Shown: positions 9,328 through 18,134 of the stretch, piece by piece
Numbering within the stretch: the stretch's first letter is position 1
Layout: every line of letters starts with the position of its first letter
Assembly: GCF_024723735.1 (NCBI RefSeq)
Contig: NZ_JANQDU010000005.1
Span: forward strand, 1 to 64,000
Source: Frigidibacter sp. ROC022
GTDB lineage: Bacteria; Pseudomonadota; Alphaproteobacteria; Rhodobacterales; Rhodobacteraceae
Length of the DNA: 64,000 nt
Reading direction: 5' to 3'
Made by a program: the position numbers and the translations under genes
The notes under the pieces: generated by a model
Databases searched by the model: none
The model's input: the letters and a program-made list of their open reading frames with translations, nothing else
What the model was told of the DNA's origin: nothing

Positions 9328-9344
9328 GGGCGGCTTCGCCGCCC
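9328..9344. terminator. Hairpin between convergent coxM and kynU
   Basis: GGGCGGC-TTC-GCCGCCC forms a perfect 7-bp stem with a 3-base loop between two converging genes. There is no T-tract on either strand, so termination is only a guess. Confidence 0.35.
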
Positions 9345-9394
9345 TGCCTGGGAAATATCCACGGGGCCGGGGGGCAGTCAGCCTCCCGGTCTTT

Positions 9395-10588
9395 TCATGT
9401 CACTCGTGCCCGCTGGTGATATTCAGGCCGATCCCAGAGCCTGCCGCCCATCACCTCGGCGATGATCCCGGCGGCGCGGCTGATATCCGCCTCGTCGAGA
9501 TAGAGCGGGCAGATGCCGAAACGCATGATGTCCGGGGCCCGGAAATCACCGATCACGCCCCGCGCGATCAGCGCCTGCATTGCCGGGTAGCCCTGCGGAT
9601 GACGGAACGAGACCTGCGAGCCGCGGGCCTGCGGATCGGCCGGCGAGGCCAGGTGCAACTCGGGTGTGCTCTGGCTGACAAGCTGGATGAACTTCTCACT
9701 CAAAGCAATTGATCTTGCTCGCAATTCATCCATGTCCACATGGTCCCATATGTCCAGCGCCGCGGCCAGGGCCGCCAGTTGCAGGACCGGCGGTGTGCCG
9801 ACCCGCATGCGCTCGATCCCGGCGCCGGGACGGTAGGACGGTTCGAAGGCAAAGGGCGCGTCATGCCCCAGCCAACCCGAGAGTGCCGGGCGGATGTGTT
9901 CCTGCAGGCCGGGCCGGACATAGACAAAGGCCGGGGCGCCGGGGCCGGCGTTGAGATACTTGTAGGTGCAGCCTAAGGCCATATCGACGCCGCAGCCGGC
10001 CAGATCCACCGGCAGGGCGCCGGCGGAATGCGCCAGATCCCAAAGACTTAGCGCGCCATGTTCATGGCTCAGCGCGGTCAGGGCCGCCATGTCGTGCAGC
10101 CGCCCGGTGCGGTAATCGACCTCGGTCAGCATCACCGCCGCGACATCGGGGCCGATCGCCCCGGCGACCTCCTCGGGGGCCACGACGCGCAGCTCATGGC
10201 CCTGTTTCAGCGCCGCAATCAACCCTTCAGCCATGTAAAGATCAGTCGGGAAGTTCCCGGAATCACTCAGGATTATCTTCCGGTCCGGCCGCAGTTCCAG
10301 GGCTGCCGCCAGGGCCTGATAGACCTTGATCGACAGGGTATCGCCCAGCACCACCGCGCCCGGCTCGGCGCCGATCAGACGTCCGACCCGGTCGCCCAGA
10401 GCGGTCGGCCAGCCCATCCAGCCGGCCTTGTTCCAGCCGGTGATCAGCATCTCGCCCCATTCCCGGGTGACGGTCTCGGCAATCCGCGCCGCAGCACCGC
10501 GCGGCAGCGGCCCAAGGGAGTTGCCATCGAGGTAGATGATCCCGTCGGGCAGTTGAAATTCGGCCTTCAACGCTTTGAAATCCATCAT
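9395..10588 (-). CDS. kynU: Kynureninase
   Basis: A 397-residue PLP-dependent kynureninase (class V aminotransferase fold). Seen are IIYLDGNSLGPLP at the N-terminus, the substrate-region NKAGWMGW, GDTLSIKVYQ, and the Schiff-base lysine in GCTYKYLNAGPG. It splits kynurenine to anthranilate and alanine (or 3-hydroxykynurenine to 3-hydroxyanthranilate) in tryptophan breakdown. Two ATGs at 10588 and 10585 are possible. It follows a DUF1304 gene with a 3-base gap and is the last gene of a three-gene minus-strand unit. No tryptophan dioxygenase or kynurenine formamidase gene lies in this window. Confidence 0.93.
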   Translation of the reverse strand: MMDFKALKAEFQLPDGIIYLDGNSLGPLPRGAAARIAETVTREWGEMLITGWNKAGWMGWPTALGDRVGRLIGAEPGAVVLGDTLSIKVYQALAAALELRPDRKIILSDSGNFPTDLYMAEGLIAALKQGHELRVVAPEEVAGAIGPDVAAVMLTEVDYRTGRLHDMAALTALSHEHGALSLWDLAHSAGALPVDLAGCGVDMALGCTYKYLNAGPGAPAFVYVRPGLQEHIRPALSGWLGHDAPFAFEPSYRPGAGIERMRVGTPPVLQLAALAAALDIWDHVDMDELRARSIALSEKFIQLVSQSTPELHLASPADPQARGSQVSFRHPQGYPAMQALIARGVIGDFRAPDIMRFGICPLYLDEADISRAAGIIAEVMGGRLWDRPEYHQRARVT

Positions 10589-10591
10589 GTT

Positions 10592-10948
10592 TCAGGCCAC
10601 CCACCAGGCCAGGAGCGCGATCAGGGCCGGGGTGGCCTGAGCAAAGAGAATGCGCAGATTGACGGTCACCCCGCCGTAGACCCCGGCGACCAGGATGCAG
10701 GCCAGAAGGTAATAGACAAGATCGCGGCCCGAAGCGCCGGTGAGAAGTCCCAGCAGCAGCCCGACTGCGAGAAAGCCGTTGTAAAGTCCCATGTTGGCCG
10801 CCAGGGCCTTGCTGTCAAAGGCGAATTCCGGCGTGATCCCGAAGATCTTCCGGGTTCGCGGCCGTTCCCATTCGACCATTTCCAGCCAGAGGATATGGCC
10901 ATGCAATGCCGCGACCCCCAGGGTCAGTATCCAGGCGATATAGAACAA
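10592..10948 (-). CDS. DUF1304 family membrane protein
   Basis: A 118-residue, four-helix integral membrane protein. The N-terminal HGHILWLEMVEW segment and the NMGLYNGFLAVGL motif match my recollection of DUF1304, whose function is unknown. It sits between an SDR gene (12 bases upstream) and kynU (3 bases downstream), so it is probably co-transcribed with them. Confidence 0.8.
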   Translation of the reverse strand: MFYIAWILTLGVAALHGHILWLEMVEWERPRTRKIFGITPEFAFDSKALAANMGLYNGFLAVGLLLGLLTGASGRDLVYYLLACILVAGVYGGVTVNLRILFAQATPALIALLAWWVA

Positions 10949-10960
10949 TTCCGCTTCCCC

Positions 10961-11710
10961 TCAGACTTGGCCGCCAGCGATTTCGATGGCCTGACCGTTG
11001 ACGCTGGACGCGGCGTCCGAGGCCAGCCACAGCGCCGCCGCCGCGACCTCGTCGGCGTGGATCAGCCGTCCATGGCGATTGGCCGAGACCATGATCTCCA
11101 TGGCCGCATCGGCGTCGATCCCGGCGCGGGCGCTGATGCTTTCGACATTCCGGGTGACGATATCGGTATCGACATAGCCCGGGCACAATGCGTTGAAGGT
11201 GATCGCGCTGCCAAGATGGTCCTCGGACAGGGACCGGATCAGGCCGATCATGCCGTGTTTCGAGGCGCTGTAGGCCGGGGCGCCCTTCAGGCCCCGCAGC
11301 CCGGCGATGGAGGCGACCGCGATGACCCGGCCGCGGCCCTCGGCCTGCATGTCGGGCAGGCAGGCGCGGATGCTCAGATAGGCGCCGTCCAGGTTGGTCG
11401 CCATGATGCTGCGCCAGAACTCGGGCGTGGTCTTGCGCAGCGAGCGGCCCTCGGCGATCCCGGCATTGGCGACATGGATCAGGATCGGTCCCCGCGCGGC
11501 CCGGGCCGCCGCGACCCCGGCCTCGACGCTTTCGGGCTCGGTGACGTCCATGACCTGCGGGAAAAGCCCCGGCGTCTCGGCCGCGGCGGCCTCCAGCACC
11601 TCGGCCCGGCGTCCGGTGATGGTGACGGGATGGCCCTGTGCCGCCAGCGCCCGGGCGATGGCCAGGCCGATTCCGCTGCCGCCTCCGGTGATCAGGACAT
11701 GGTCAGGCAT
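10961..11710 (-). CDS. Short-chain dehydrogenase/reductase
   Basis: A 249-residue classical SDR: NAD(P)-binding TGGGSGIG near residue 8-15, NAG motif, and the catalytic Ser...Tyr-x-x-x-Lys (ASIAG then YSASK). Overall it resembles 3-hydroxybutyrate dehydrogenase/3-oxoacyl-ACP reductase-like SDRs, but the substrate cannot be read from sequence. The ATG at 11710 is chosen because the Rossmann fold begins right after it and an AAAGGA site lies just upstream; longer starts to 11770 lack support. First gene of the unit with DUF1304 and kynU. Confidence 0.85.
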   Translation of the reverse strand: MPDHVLITGGGSGIGLAIARALAAQGHPVTITGRRAEVLEAAAAETPGLFPQVMDVTEPESVEAGVAAARAARGPILIHVANAGIAEGRSLRKTTPEFWRSIMATNLDGAYLSIRACLPDMQAEGRGRVIAVASIAGLRGLKGAPAYSASKHGMIGLIRSLSEDHLGSAITFNALCPGYVDTDIVTRNVESISARAGIDADAAMEIMVSANRHGRLIHADEVAAAALWLASDAASSVNGQAIEIAGGQV

Positions 11711-11851
11711 GGTCGGGTCCTTTCGACGGAGCCTTGGGGGAATTCCGGAGCTCCCGCGCAGATTAGCCATGCTGCCCGGCAGTGGAAAGGCGGATCACGG
11801 GCCGAAGGCGGTTGCAGCCCCATGGCCGGCAATGTCATGTATCTTCAGAAC

Positions 11852-11896
11852 TTTGCCGTTCGGCTCCTTGTTTGCCGTTGCGGCAAAGTGTTTAAT
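11852..11896 (+). promoter_or_regulatory. pntA promoter with palindrome in the -35/-10 spacer
   Basis: A sigma70-like promoter can be read as TTGTTT (11868-11873), 17 bases, TTTAAT (11891-11896), about 30 bases before the pntA start. The inverted repeat TTTGCCG-TTG-CGGCAAA (11871-11887) lies almost exactly in the spacer, the place bound by MerR-type activators or blocking repressors. A second TTTGCCGTT copy starts at 11852. The regulator is not identifiable here. Confidence 0.45.
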
Positions 11897-11925
11897 CACT
11901 CGAAACAGCTTTGGGGGATTGCAAT

Positions 11926-13500
11926 TTGAAGATCGGTACGCCGAAAGAGAGTTTTGCGGGCGAGGCGCGGGTGGCGATGACGCCGGACAGCGCCAAGGCT
12001 CTGGCCAAGCTTGGTCACAGCTGTGTCATCGAGAGCGGTGCCGGCCAGGCGGCGGGCTTTACCGATGCGGCCTATGAAGCGGCCGGGGTCGAGGTGGCCA
12101 AGACCGCGGCAAGCCTCTGGAAGATGGCCGATGTCGTGGCCAAGGTCCGGCCCCCGTCGATCACCGAGGCCAAGCGGCTGACGGCGGGCAAGACGCTGAT
12201 TTCCTTCTTCTACCCGGCGCAGAGCCCGGAGTTGCTGGAGCTTTGCAGCAAGCAGGGCGCGACGGTGATCGCGATGGACATGGTGCCTCGGATCAGCCGG
12301 GCGCAGAAGATGGACGCGCTGTCCTCGATGGCGAATATCGCCGGCTACCGGGCGGTGATCGAAGCCGGCAACAACTTCGGACGCTTCTTTACCGGGCAGG
12401 TCACGGCGGCGGGCAAGGTGCCGCCGGCCAAGGTGCTGGTGATCGGGGCCGGGGTGGCCGGACTGGCGGCGATCGGCACCGCGACCAGTCTCGGCGCGAT
12501 CACCTATGCTTTCGACGTGCGCCCGGAGGTGGCCGAGCAGATCGAGTCGATGGGTGCCGAATTTGTCTATCTCGATTTCGACGGTCCGGCCCAGGACGGC
12601 GCCGCGACGGGCGGCTATGCGGCACCTTCCAGCCCCGAGTTCCGCGAGAAGCAGCTGGAGAAGTTTCGTGAACTGGCGCCGGATATCGACATCGTCATCA
12701 CCACGGCGCTGATCCCGGGCCGCGATGCGCCCAAGCTCTGGCTGGCCGACATGGTCGCGGCGATGAAGCCAGGCTCGGTCGTGGTCGATCTTGCGGCGGA
12801 ACGTGGGGGCAACTGCGACCTGACCGTGGCCGACGAGAAGGTGGTCAGCGACAACGGCGTGACGGTGATCGGCTATACCGATTTCCCAAGCCGGATGGCG
12901 GCCCAGGCCAGCACGCTTTATTCCAACAATATCCGCCACATGCTGAGCGATCTTACACCGGCGAAGGACGGCGTGATCCAGCATGACATGGAAGACGACG
13001 TGATCCGCGGCGCGACCGTGACCAAGGGTGGCGAGGTGACCTATCCACCACCGAAACCGAAGGTGGCGGCGATCGCGGCGCAGAAGCCGAAGGAAAAGCC
13101 GCGCGAGCTGACGCCCGAGGAACGCCGCGCGCAGGAAGTGGCCGAGTTCCGGGCCCAGACCCGCTCGCAGGTGACGTTGCTGGTCGCCGGTGGGCTGTTG
13201 ATGGGGCTGGTCGGGGCCTATGCGCCGGCCAGTTTCATGAGCCATTTTATCGTGTTCGCACTGGCCTGTTTCGTCGGTTTCCAGGTGATCTGGAACGTCT
13301 CGCACAGCCTTCACACGCCGCTGATGTCGGTGACCAACGCGATCTCGGGCATCGTGATCCTGGGGGCGCTGTTGCAGATCGGTTCCGGCTCCTGGGTGGT
13401 GATGATCCTGGCCGCATTGTCGATCCTGATCGCGACGATCAACATCGTTGGCGGCTTCCTGGTCACGCGCCGGATGCTTGCCATGTTCCAGAAATCGTGA
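11926..13500 (+). CDS. pntA: NAD(P) transhydrogenase subunit alpha
   Basis: A 524-residue alpha subunit of proton-translocating transhydrogenase. The NAD(H)-binding domain I (about 1-380) has KIGTPKES at the start, [15 protein letters not shown] as dinucleotide fold, and [13 protein letters not shown] charged Lys/Pro-rich linker leads to about four transmembrane helices at the C-terminus ([17 protein letters not shown] onward). The start is the TTG at 11926, giving MKIGTPKES, typical for the family, with GGGGGA 8-13 bases upstream; no in-frame ATG fits. It is the full-length (E. coli-like) alpha form, not the split form of Rhodospirillum rubrum. With PntB it makes NADPH at the expense of proton motive force. 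Confidence 0.93.
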   Translation: MKIGTPKESFAGEARVAMTPDSAKALAKLGHSCVIESGAGQAAGFTDAAYEAAGVEVAKTAASLWKMADVVAKVRPPSITEAKRLTAGKTLISFFYPAQSPELLELCSKQGATVIAMDMVPRISRAQKMDALSSMANIAGYRAVIEAGNNFGRFFTGQVTAAGKVPPAKVLVIGAGVAGLAAIGTATSLGAITYAFDVRPEVAEQIESMGAEFVYLDFDGPAQDGAATGGYAAPSSPEFREKQLEKFRELAPDIDIVITTALIPGRDAPKLWLADMVAAMKPGSVVVDLAAERGGNCDLTVADEKVVSDNGVTVIGYTDFPSRMAAQASTLYSNNIRHMLSDLTPAKDGVIQHDMEDDVIRGATVTKGGEVTYPPPKPKVAAIAAQKPKEKPRELTPEERRAQEVAEFRAQTRSQVTLLVAGGLLMGLVGAYAPASFMSHFIVFALACFVGFQVIWNVSHSLHTPLMSVTNAISGIVILGALLQIGSGSWVVMILAALSILIATINIVGGFLVTRRMLAMFQKS

Positions 13501-13510
13501 GGGGACGGGC

Positions 13511-15019
13511 ATGAGCATCGGACTTGTCGGAGCGGCCTATGTGGCGGCCGCCATTCTGTTCATCCTCGCACTGGGCGGGCTGAGCGGGCAGGAGAGCGCC
13601 AAGCGTGCGGTCTGGTACGGCATCGCCGGGATGGCGCTGGCGGTCGGGGCGACGATCTTCGGCCCCGGGGTCGGCGCCTATGCGCTGGTGATCCTGATGC
13701 TGGCGATCGGCGCCGCCGTGGGCAGCTATGTGGCGATGCGGGTGCAGATGACCGAGATGCCGCAACTGGTGGCGGCGCTGCATTCCTTCGTCGGCCTGGC
13801 TGCGGTCTTCATCGGCTACAACGCCCATATCGAACTGGGCAACGTGCTGGCGCTGAAGGCCGGCTTGTCACCGACGCTGAACGATGTCGGGCAGCTGGCG
13901 GCGCTGCAGGAGGCCGGGGTCAAGGGCTTTGCCCTGGTGCTGGCGCAGAAGGACGCGGTCGAGATCAACATCCTGCGGGTCGAGGTCTTCCTGGGCGTCT
14001 TCATCGGCGCGGTGACCTTCACCGGCTCGGTCGTGGCCTTCGGCAAGCTGGCCGGCAAGATCGACGGCAAGGCGAAGAAGCTGCTGCTGCCGACGGCCGA
14101 GTCGCCGGTGCCCTTCATCTCGGGCCATTACCTGAACGCGGCGGCGGCGGTGCTGTCGGCGCTGCTGCTGATCGCCTATTTCTCGGGCGGCGGGCTCTGG
14201 GCGCTGCTGTTGATGACGCTGCTGGCCTTCTTCATCGGCTGGCACCTGATCATGGGGATCGGTGGCGCCGACATGCCTGTCGTGGTCTCGATGCTGAACA
14301 GCTATTCCGGCTGGGCGGCGGCGGCGATCGGCTTCACCCTCGGCAACGATCTGCTGATCGTCACCGGGGCCCTGGTCGGATCGTCCGGTGCGATCCTCTC
14401 CTACATCATGTGCAAGGCGATGAACCGCAGCTTCATCTCGGTGATCCTGGGCGGTTTCGGTGCGGCGGCCGGCCCGGCGCAGGAGGTCGAGGGCGAGCAG
14501 GTATCGATCGACGCCGAAGGCGTGGCCGCGGCGCTGAACGATGCCGACAGCATCATCATCATCCCCGGCTACGGCATGGCGGTGGCCCAGGCGCAGCAAT
14601 CTGTCAGCGAGCTGACCCGCAAGCTGCGCGCCGCGGGCAAGGAGGTGCGCTTTGCCATCCACCCGGTCGCGGGCCGGCTGCCGGGGCACATGAACGTGCT
14701 GCTGGCCGAGGCCAAGGTGCCCTATGACATCGTGCTGGAGATGGACGAGATCAACGACGACTTCCCCGACACCGACGTGGCGATCGTCATCGGCTCGAAC
14801 GACATCGTTAATCCGGCGGCGCAGGACGATCCGAACAGCCCGATTGCCGGCATGCCGGTTCTGGAATGCTGGAAGGCCAAGCAGGTCATCGTTTCGAAGC
14901 GGGGCCAGGGCACCGGCTATTCCGGGATCGAGAACCCGTTGTTCTACAAGGACAACACCCGGATGTTCTATGGCGATGCCAAGAAATCGGTGGACAGCCT
15001 GCTGCCTCTGATCGACTGA
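13511..15019 (+). CDS. pntB: NAD(P) transhydrogenase subunit beta
   Basis: A 502-residue beta subunit. About eight to nine transmembrane helices (domain II, residues 1-300) are followed by the NADP(H)-binding domain III with [36 protein letters not shown] and [12 protein letters not shown]. It starts 10 bases after pntA with a GGGGACGGG region upstream and forms one transcription unit with it, closed by the terminator at 15046. Confidence 0.95.
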   Translation: MSIGLVGAAYVAAAILFILALGGLSGQESAKRAVWYGIAGMALAVGATIFGPGVGAYALVILMLAIGAAVGSYVAMRVQMTEMPQLVAALHSFVGLAAVFIGYNAHIELGNVLALKAGLSPTLNDVGQLAALQEAGVKGFALVLAQKDAVEINILRVEVFLGVFIGAVTFTGSVVAFGKLAGKIDGKAKKLLLPTAESPVPFISGHYLNAAAAVLSALLLIAYFSGGGLWALLLMTLLAFFIGWHLIMGIGGADMPVVVSMLNSYSGWAAAAIGFTLGNDLLIVTGALVGSSGAILSYIMCKAMNRSFISVILGGFGAAAGPAQEVEGEQVSIDAEGVAAALNDADSIIIIPGYGMAVAQAQQSVSELTRKLRAAGKEVRFAIHPVAGRLPGHMNVLLAEAKVPYDIVLEMDEINDDFPDTDVAIVIGSNDIVNPAAQDDPNSPIAGMPVLECWKAKQVIVSKRGQGTGYSGIENPLFYKDNTRMFYGDAKKSVDSLLPLID

Positions 15020-15045
15020 ACCGGGTAGGGTATTCCCGCCCCTCG

Positions 15046-15079
15046 AAGGCCCCTGACCGTGATTGTCAGGGGCCTTTTT
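15046..15079 (+). terminator. Rho-independent terminator of pntAB
   Basis: AAGGCCCCTGAC pairs perfectly with GTCAGGGGCCTT across a 7-base loop, and the stem runs into five T residues (15075-15079). It lies 26 bases after the pntB stop. Confidence 0.9.
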
Positions 15080-15182
15080 CGTGCCTAATTAGGTCTCAGT
15101 TCAAGACGAAGAGAATTTTTCATCAAGGCCCCGCCGCCCCTTGGCATCGGGTTCTTGCGTCATATTCGGGAGAGAGAAAGCC

Positions 15183-15791
15183 ATGCCCACGAAGATCATC
15201 AACGGCGGCAACAAGTTCAAACACATCGATCTCAAGGGCGAGACGCTGGAGGCGATCGACAAGCAACGGCGCAAGTCGGGTTGCAAGGATCCGAACTCGC
15301 CCGGCAAGAGGTTCTATGGCCTCACCGAGGCGACGATCGCGCTCACCCCGGGCGAGATCATTCCGATCTTCCAGTCAATGATGGGGCTGGGTGCCCAGGT
15401 GACGGTCAAGTTCAAGGACGTGGAGGCGAAATACTCGGCCGTGACCACCCTGTGCCGGCCCGCCAACAAGGCCAAGCTGACCCCCAAGGCCAAGGCCGAG
15501 TGGGAGCGCTTCGAAAAGGAACTGATCAAGCACGAGAAGCTGCATTTCGACGACGCCAAGGCGCTGGCCGATACGGTCGCCACCGAGGTTCACAAGATGT
15601 CGGTGACCGGCAAGGGCAAGACCCTGGAGGAAGCCGGGGTGAATGCCGCGAAGGCGCTGAAGTTCGAATACAGCAAGACCTTCACCGGCAAGAAGCTGGT
15701 CGATCGGATCAACAAGGGCATGGCCAAGCGCGACTCGATCGACGGCCATGGCACGGGGTCGGGCGCCAAGCTGAAATACGCGATCAAGTAG
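15183..15791 (+). CDS. HExxH-containing protein, DUF922-like
   Basis: A 202-residue Lys-rich protein of unknown function. The clearest signal is HEKLH at residues 117-121, a zinc-metallopeptidase HExxH motif, in the setting W-x-x-F-x(3)-L-x-x-HE-x-x-H-x(3)-A that resembles DUF922 putative Zn proteases. Unlike most of those it shows no signal peptide or membrane helix. The start ATG 15183 follows GGGAGAG; an upstream ATG at 15141 is less likely. It stands alone after the pntAB terminator. The richness in Lys differs from its neighbours. An alternative reading is a secreted effector or toxin-like protein exported without a Sec signal; nothing here proves it. Confidence 0.6.
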   Translation: MPTKIINGGNKFKHIDLKGETLEAIDKQRRKSGCKDPNSPGKRFYGLTEATIALTPGEIIPIFQSMMGLGAQVTVKFKDVEAKYSAVTTLCRPANKAKLTPKAKAEWERFEKELIKHEKLHFDDAKALADTVATEVHKMSVTGKGKTLEEAGVNAAKALKFEYSKTFTGKKLVDRINKGMAKRDSIDGHGTGSGAKLKYAIK

Positions 15792-15911
15792 GGTCGGCTG
15801 TGCCCTGATTGCCAGTCGACAATTGCATACCTGCCTGCGACCCCTTGCGCGGTTGTCTCGCGGGGGCGCTTCGGGGAAGTCTGGACCCCACGCCGCTGCT
15901 TCGAGGCCCCG

Positions 15912-17180
15912 ATGATTGCCGACCACGACCTGCGCTATACCCTGTCGAACGAGCTTCACGCCCGCCCGTTTCCGGTGGTCTCGGCCCCTTCGGTCGTGGC
16001 CTGGCTGGCGATCAAGGCGCCCGAGGATGCCGCCGGGCGCGACCGTGAGGCCGACCGGGCCCAGCTTCTGGCGCTGCTCGACCGATATGGTGCGACGCAT
16101 CCACCCCCCGGGGCGACGCATTGGTCGGGGGCGCTCGGCCGGCACCAGCTGAAATGGGAATGCCATACCGAGTTCGTGACCTACAGCGCCTTCGCGCCGG
16201 GCGCCGGGGCGCGGCCCTTCGATCCTTCCGCCTTCGATGTCTTTCCCGCCGACTGGCTGGACCGGATGCCGGGGGTGCGGATGACCTCGGCGCTGATCGA
16301 GGTCTCGCGCGGGGACGATGATCGCTGGGCCGCCGGACTGGAAACCGGGTTCGAGGCCGAAAGCCTCGCCGTTTCCTCGGTGCTGGACGGGGCGGCGAAG
16401 ATTGCCGGGGATTTCCGGATCGACCCGGCCGGGCATGTCCGCTTTGCCCTGCATGTCTCGGAAGGCACCGGCGACCGCCGCGTCGGCCGGATCGTGCAGC
16501 GCCTGGCCGAGATCGAGACCTACAAGGCGATGTCGATGCTGGGCCTGGCCCGGGCGCGTGAGATGTCGGGCCGGATGGGCCTGCTGGACCGTGACCTGGC
16601 GCGGCTGATCGCCGAGATGCAGCATGGCGCCGACCCGGCCGCGACCCTGGCCGGGTTGCTGGGCGTCTCGGCAGAGCTCGAGGCGATGGTACAGGGGGCC
16701 TCGTTCCGCTTCGGCGCCACCGGGGCCTACGAGGCGCTGGTGCTGTCACGGATCGCCGCCCTGCGTGAGACCCGCTGGCAGGGCCGGCAGACCTTCGCCG
16801 AGTTCATGGCCCGGCGTTTCGATCCGGCAATGCGGACGGTGAAATCCACCGAGAGCCGTTTGATGCGGATGACCGAGGCCGCCAGCCGCGCCGGGGAACT
16901 GCTGCGGACCCGTGTCGATGTGGACCGCTCGGCGCAGAACCAGAAGCTGCTGGAAAGCATGGACCGCCGCGCCGATCTGCAACTACGGCTGCAACAGACC
17001 GTCGAGGGGCTCTCGGTGGTGGCGATCAGCTATTACGCGGTCAGCCTGGGCAGCTATCTGCTGCTGCCGCTGGCCGAGGCCTGGCACTGGCCGAAAAGCT
17101 GGCTGAGCGCCGCGTTGGTGCCGCCGGTGCTGGCCGGGGTCTGGCTGGCCATGCGGCGGATCCGCAAGCGGCTGCACTAG
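15912..17180 (+). CDS. DUF3422 family membrane-anchored protein
   Basis: A 422-residue protein matching DUF3422: the N-terminal LSNELHARPFPVV and the HWSGALGRHQLKWECHTEFVTY segment are characteristic. The middle is helical and the C-terminus carries two hydrophobic helices (about 375-415), so it is anchored in the membrane with a long cytoplasmic part. The function of the family is unknown. Converges on the peptide-transporter operon with an 18-base gap. Confidence 0.85.
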   Translation: MIADHDLRYTLSNELHARPFPVVSAPSVVAWLAIKAPEDAAGRDREADRAQLLALLDRYGATHPPPGATHWSGALGRHQLKWECHTEFVTYSAFAPGAGARPFDPSAFDVFPADWLDRMPGVRMTSALIEVSRGDDDRWAAGLETGFEAESLAVSSVLDGAAKIAGDFRIDPAGHVRFALHVSEGTGDRRVGRIVQRLAEIETYKAMSMLGLARAREMSGRMGLLDRDLARLIAEMQHGADPAATLAGLLGVSAELEAMVQGASFRFGATGAYEALVLSRIAALRETRWQGRQTFAEFMARRFDPAMRTVKSTESRLMRMTEAASRAGELLRTRVDVDRSAQNQKLLESMDRRADLQLRLQQTVEGLSVVAISYYAVSLGSYLLLPLAEAWHWPKSWLSAALVPPVLAGVWLAMRRIRKRLH

Positions 17181-17198
17181 GGGGTTTCCCCGCGCGGC

Positions 17199-18134
17199 TC
17201 AGCGCCCGCGAATCCGCGGGTCCAGCGCGTCGCGCAGCCCGTCGCCGATGTAGTTCACGCTCAACACGGTCAACGAGATCGCCACCCCCGGCAGCACCAC
17301 CCGCATCGGATAGAGCTGCAACTGGTCCACCGCGTCATAGAGCAACCGCCCCCAGGTCGGAAAATCCGGCGGAAAGCCGAGGCCGAGGAAGCTCAGCGCG
17401 CTCTCTGTGATGATCGCGTTTGCGATGCCCAGTGTGGCCGAGACCATGATCGGCGACAGCACGTTCGGCAGGATGTGGCGCGAGATGATCCGCCGCGACG
17501 GGGTGCCGATCGATTTCGCCGCCAGGACATATTCCCGCTCTTTCAGTGCCAGCACGTCACCGCGCACGATCCGCGCGGTCTGCATCCAGGAGGTGACGCC
17601 GATGGCGCTGACGATCAGGATGAAGATGCCGGTCTCGGGGCCGAAGCTCTGCGACAGGGTCTCGCGGAACAGCATCACCATGACCAGCAGCAGGGGCAGC
17701 AACGGCAGCGCCAGGAACAGGTCGGTGAAGCGCATCAGCGGCCCGTCGAGGCGGCGGAAATAGCCCGCCAGCACGCCGATCAGGGTGCCCAGCACCAGGC
17801 TCAGCGCCATCGCCATCAGCCCGACGAAGATCGACACCCGCCCCCCTGCCATCATTCGGGCCAGGAAATCGCGGGCCAGTTGATCGGTGCCCATCGGATG
17901 CGCCAGGCTGGGCGGCTGGTTGCGGCCCCGCAGCAGGTCGATCGCCTTGCTGGGCGATTCCGAGGGGTCCAGTTGCCAGATCCAGGGCCCGATGCTGACG
18001 AACAGGACGATCAGGATCATGATGACGGCGCCCAGCATCGCGCCCTTGTGGGTCTTGAACTGATCCCAGACATCCCACCACTGGTTGCGCGGCGGGCGGT
18101 GGCTCATGTCGGTTCCGGCCAGCTCGTCAGTCAT
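17199..18134 (-). CDS. oppC: Peptide ABC transporter permease (OppC/DppC type)
   Basis: A 311-residue inner-membrane permease. An N-terminal OppC_N segment (WWDVWDQFKTHKGAMLGAVI) is followed by five further helices and the EAA loop (EYVLAAKSIGTPSRRIISRHILPN), which contacts the ATPases. The start at 18134 overlaps the upstream permease gene by 8 bases, so the two are coupled. Last gene of the five-gene importer operon; a longer start at 18176 lacks conservation. Confidence 0.92.
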   Translation of the reverse strand: MTDELAGTDMSHRPPRNQWWDVWDQFKTHKGAMLGAVIMILIVLFVSIGPWIWQLDPSESPSKAIDLLRGRNQPPSLAHPMGTDQLARDFLARMMAGGRVSIFVGLMAMALSLVLGTLIGVLAGYFRRLDGPLMRFTDLFLALPLLPLLLVMVMLFRETLSQSFGPETGIFILIVSAIGVTSWMQTARIVRGDVLALKEREYVLAAKSIGTPSRRIISRHILPNVLSPIMVSATLGIANAIITESALSFLGLGFPPDFPTWGRLLYDAVDQLQLYPMRVVLPGVAISLTVLSVNYIGDGLRDALDPRIRGR

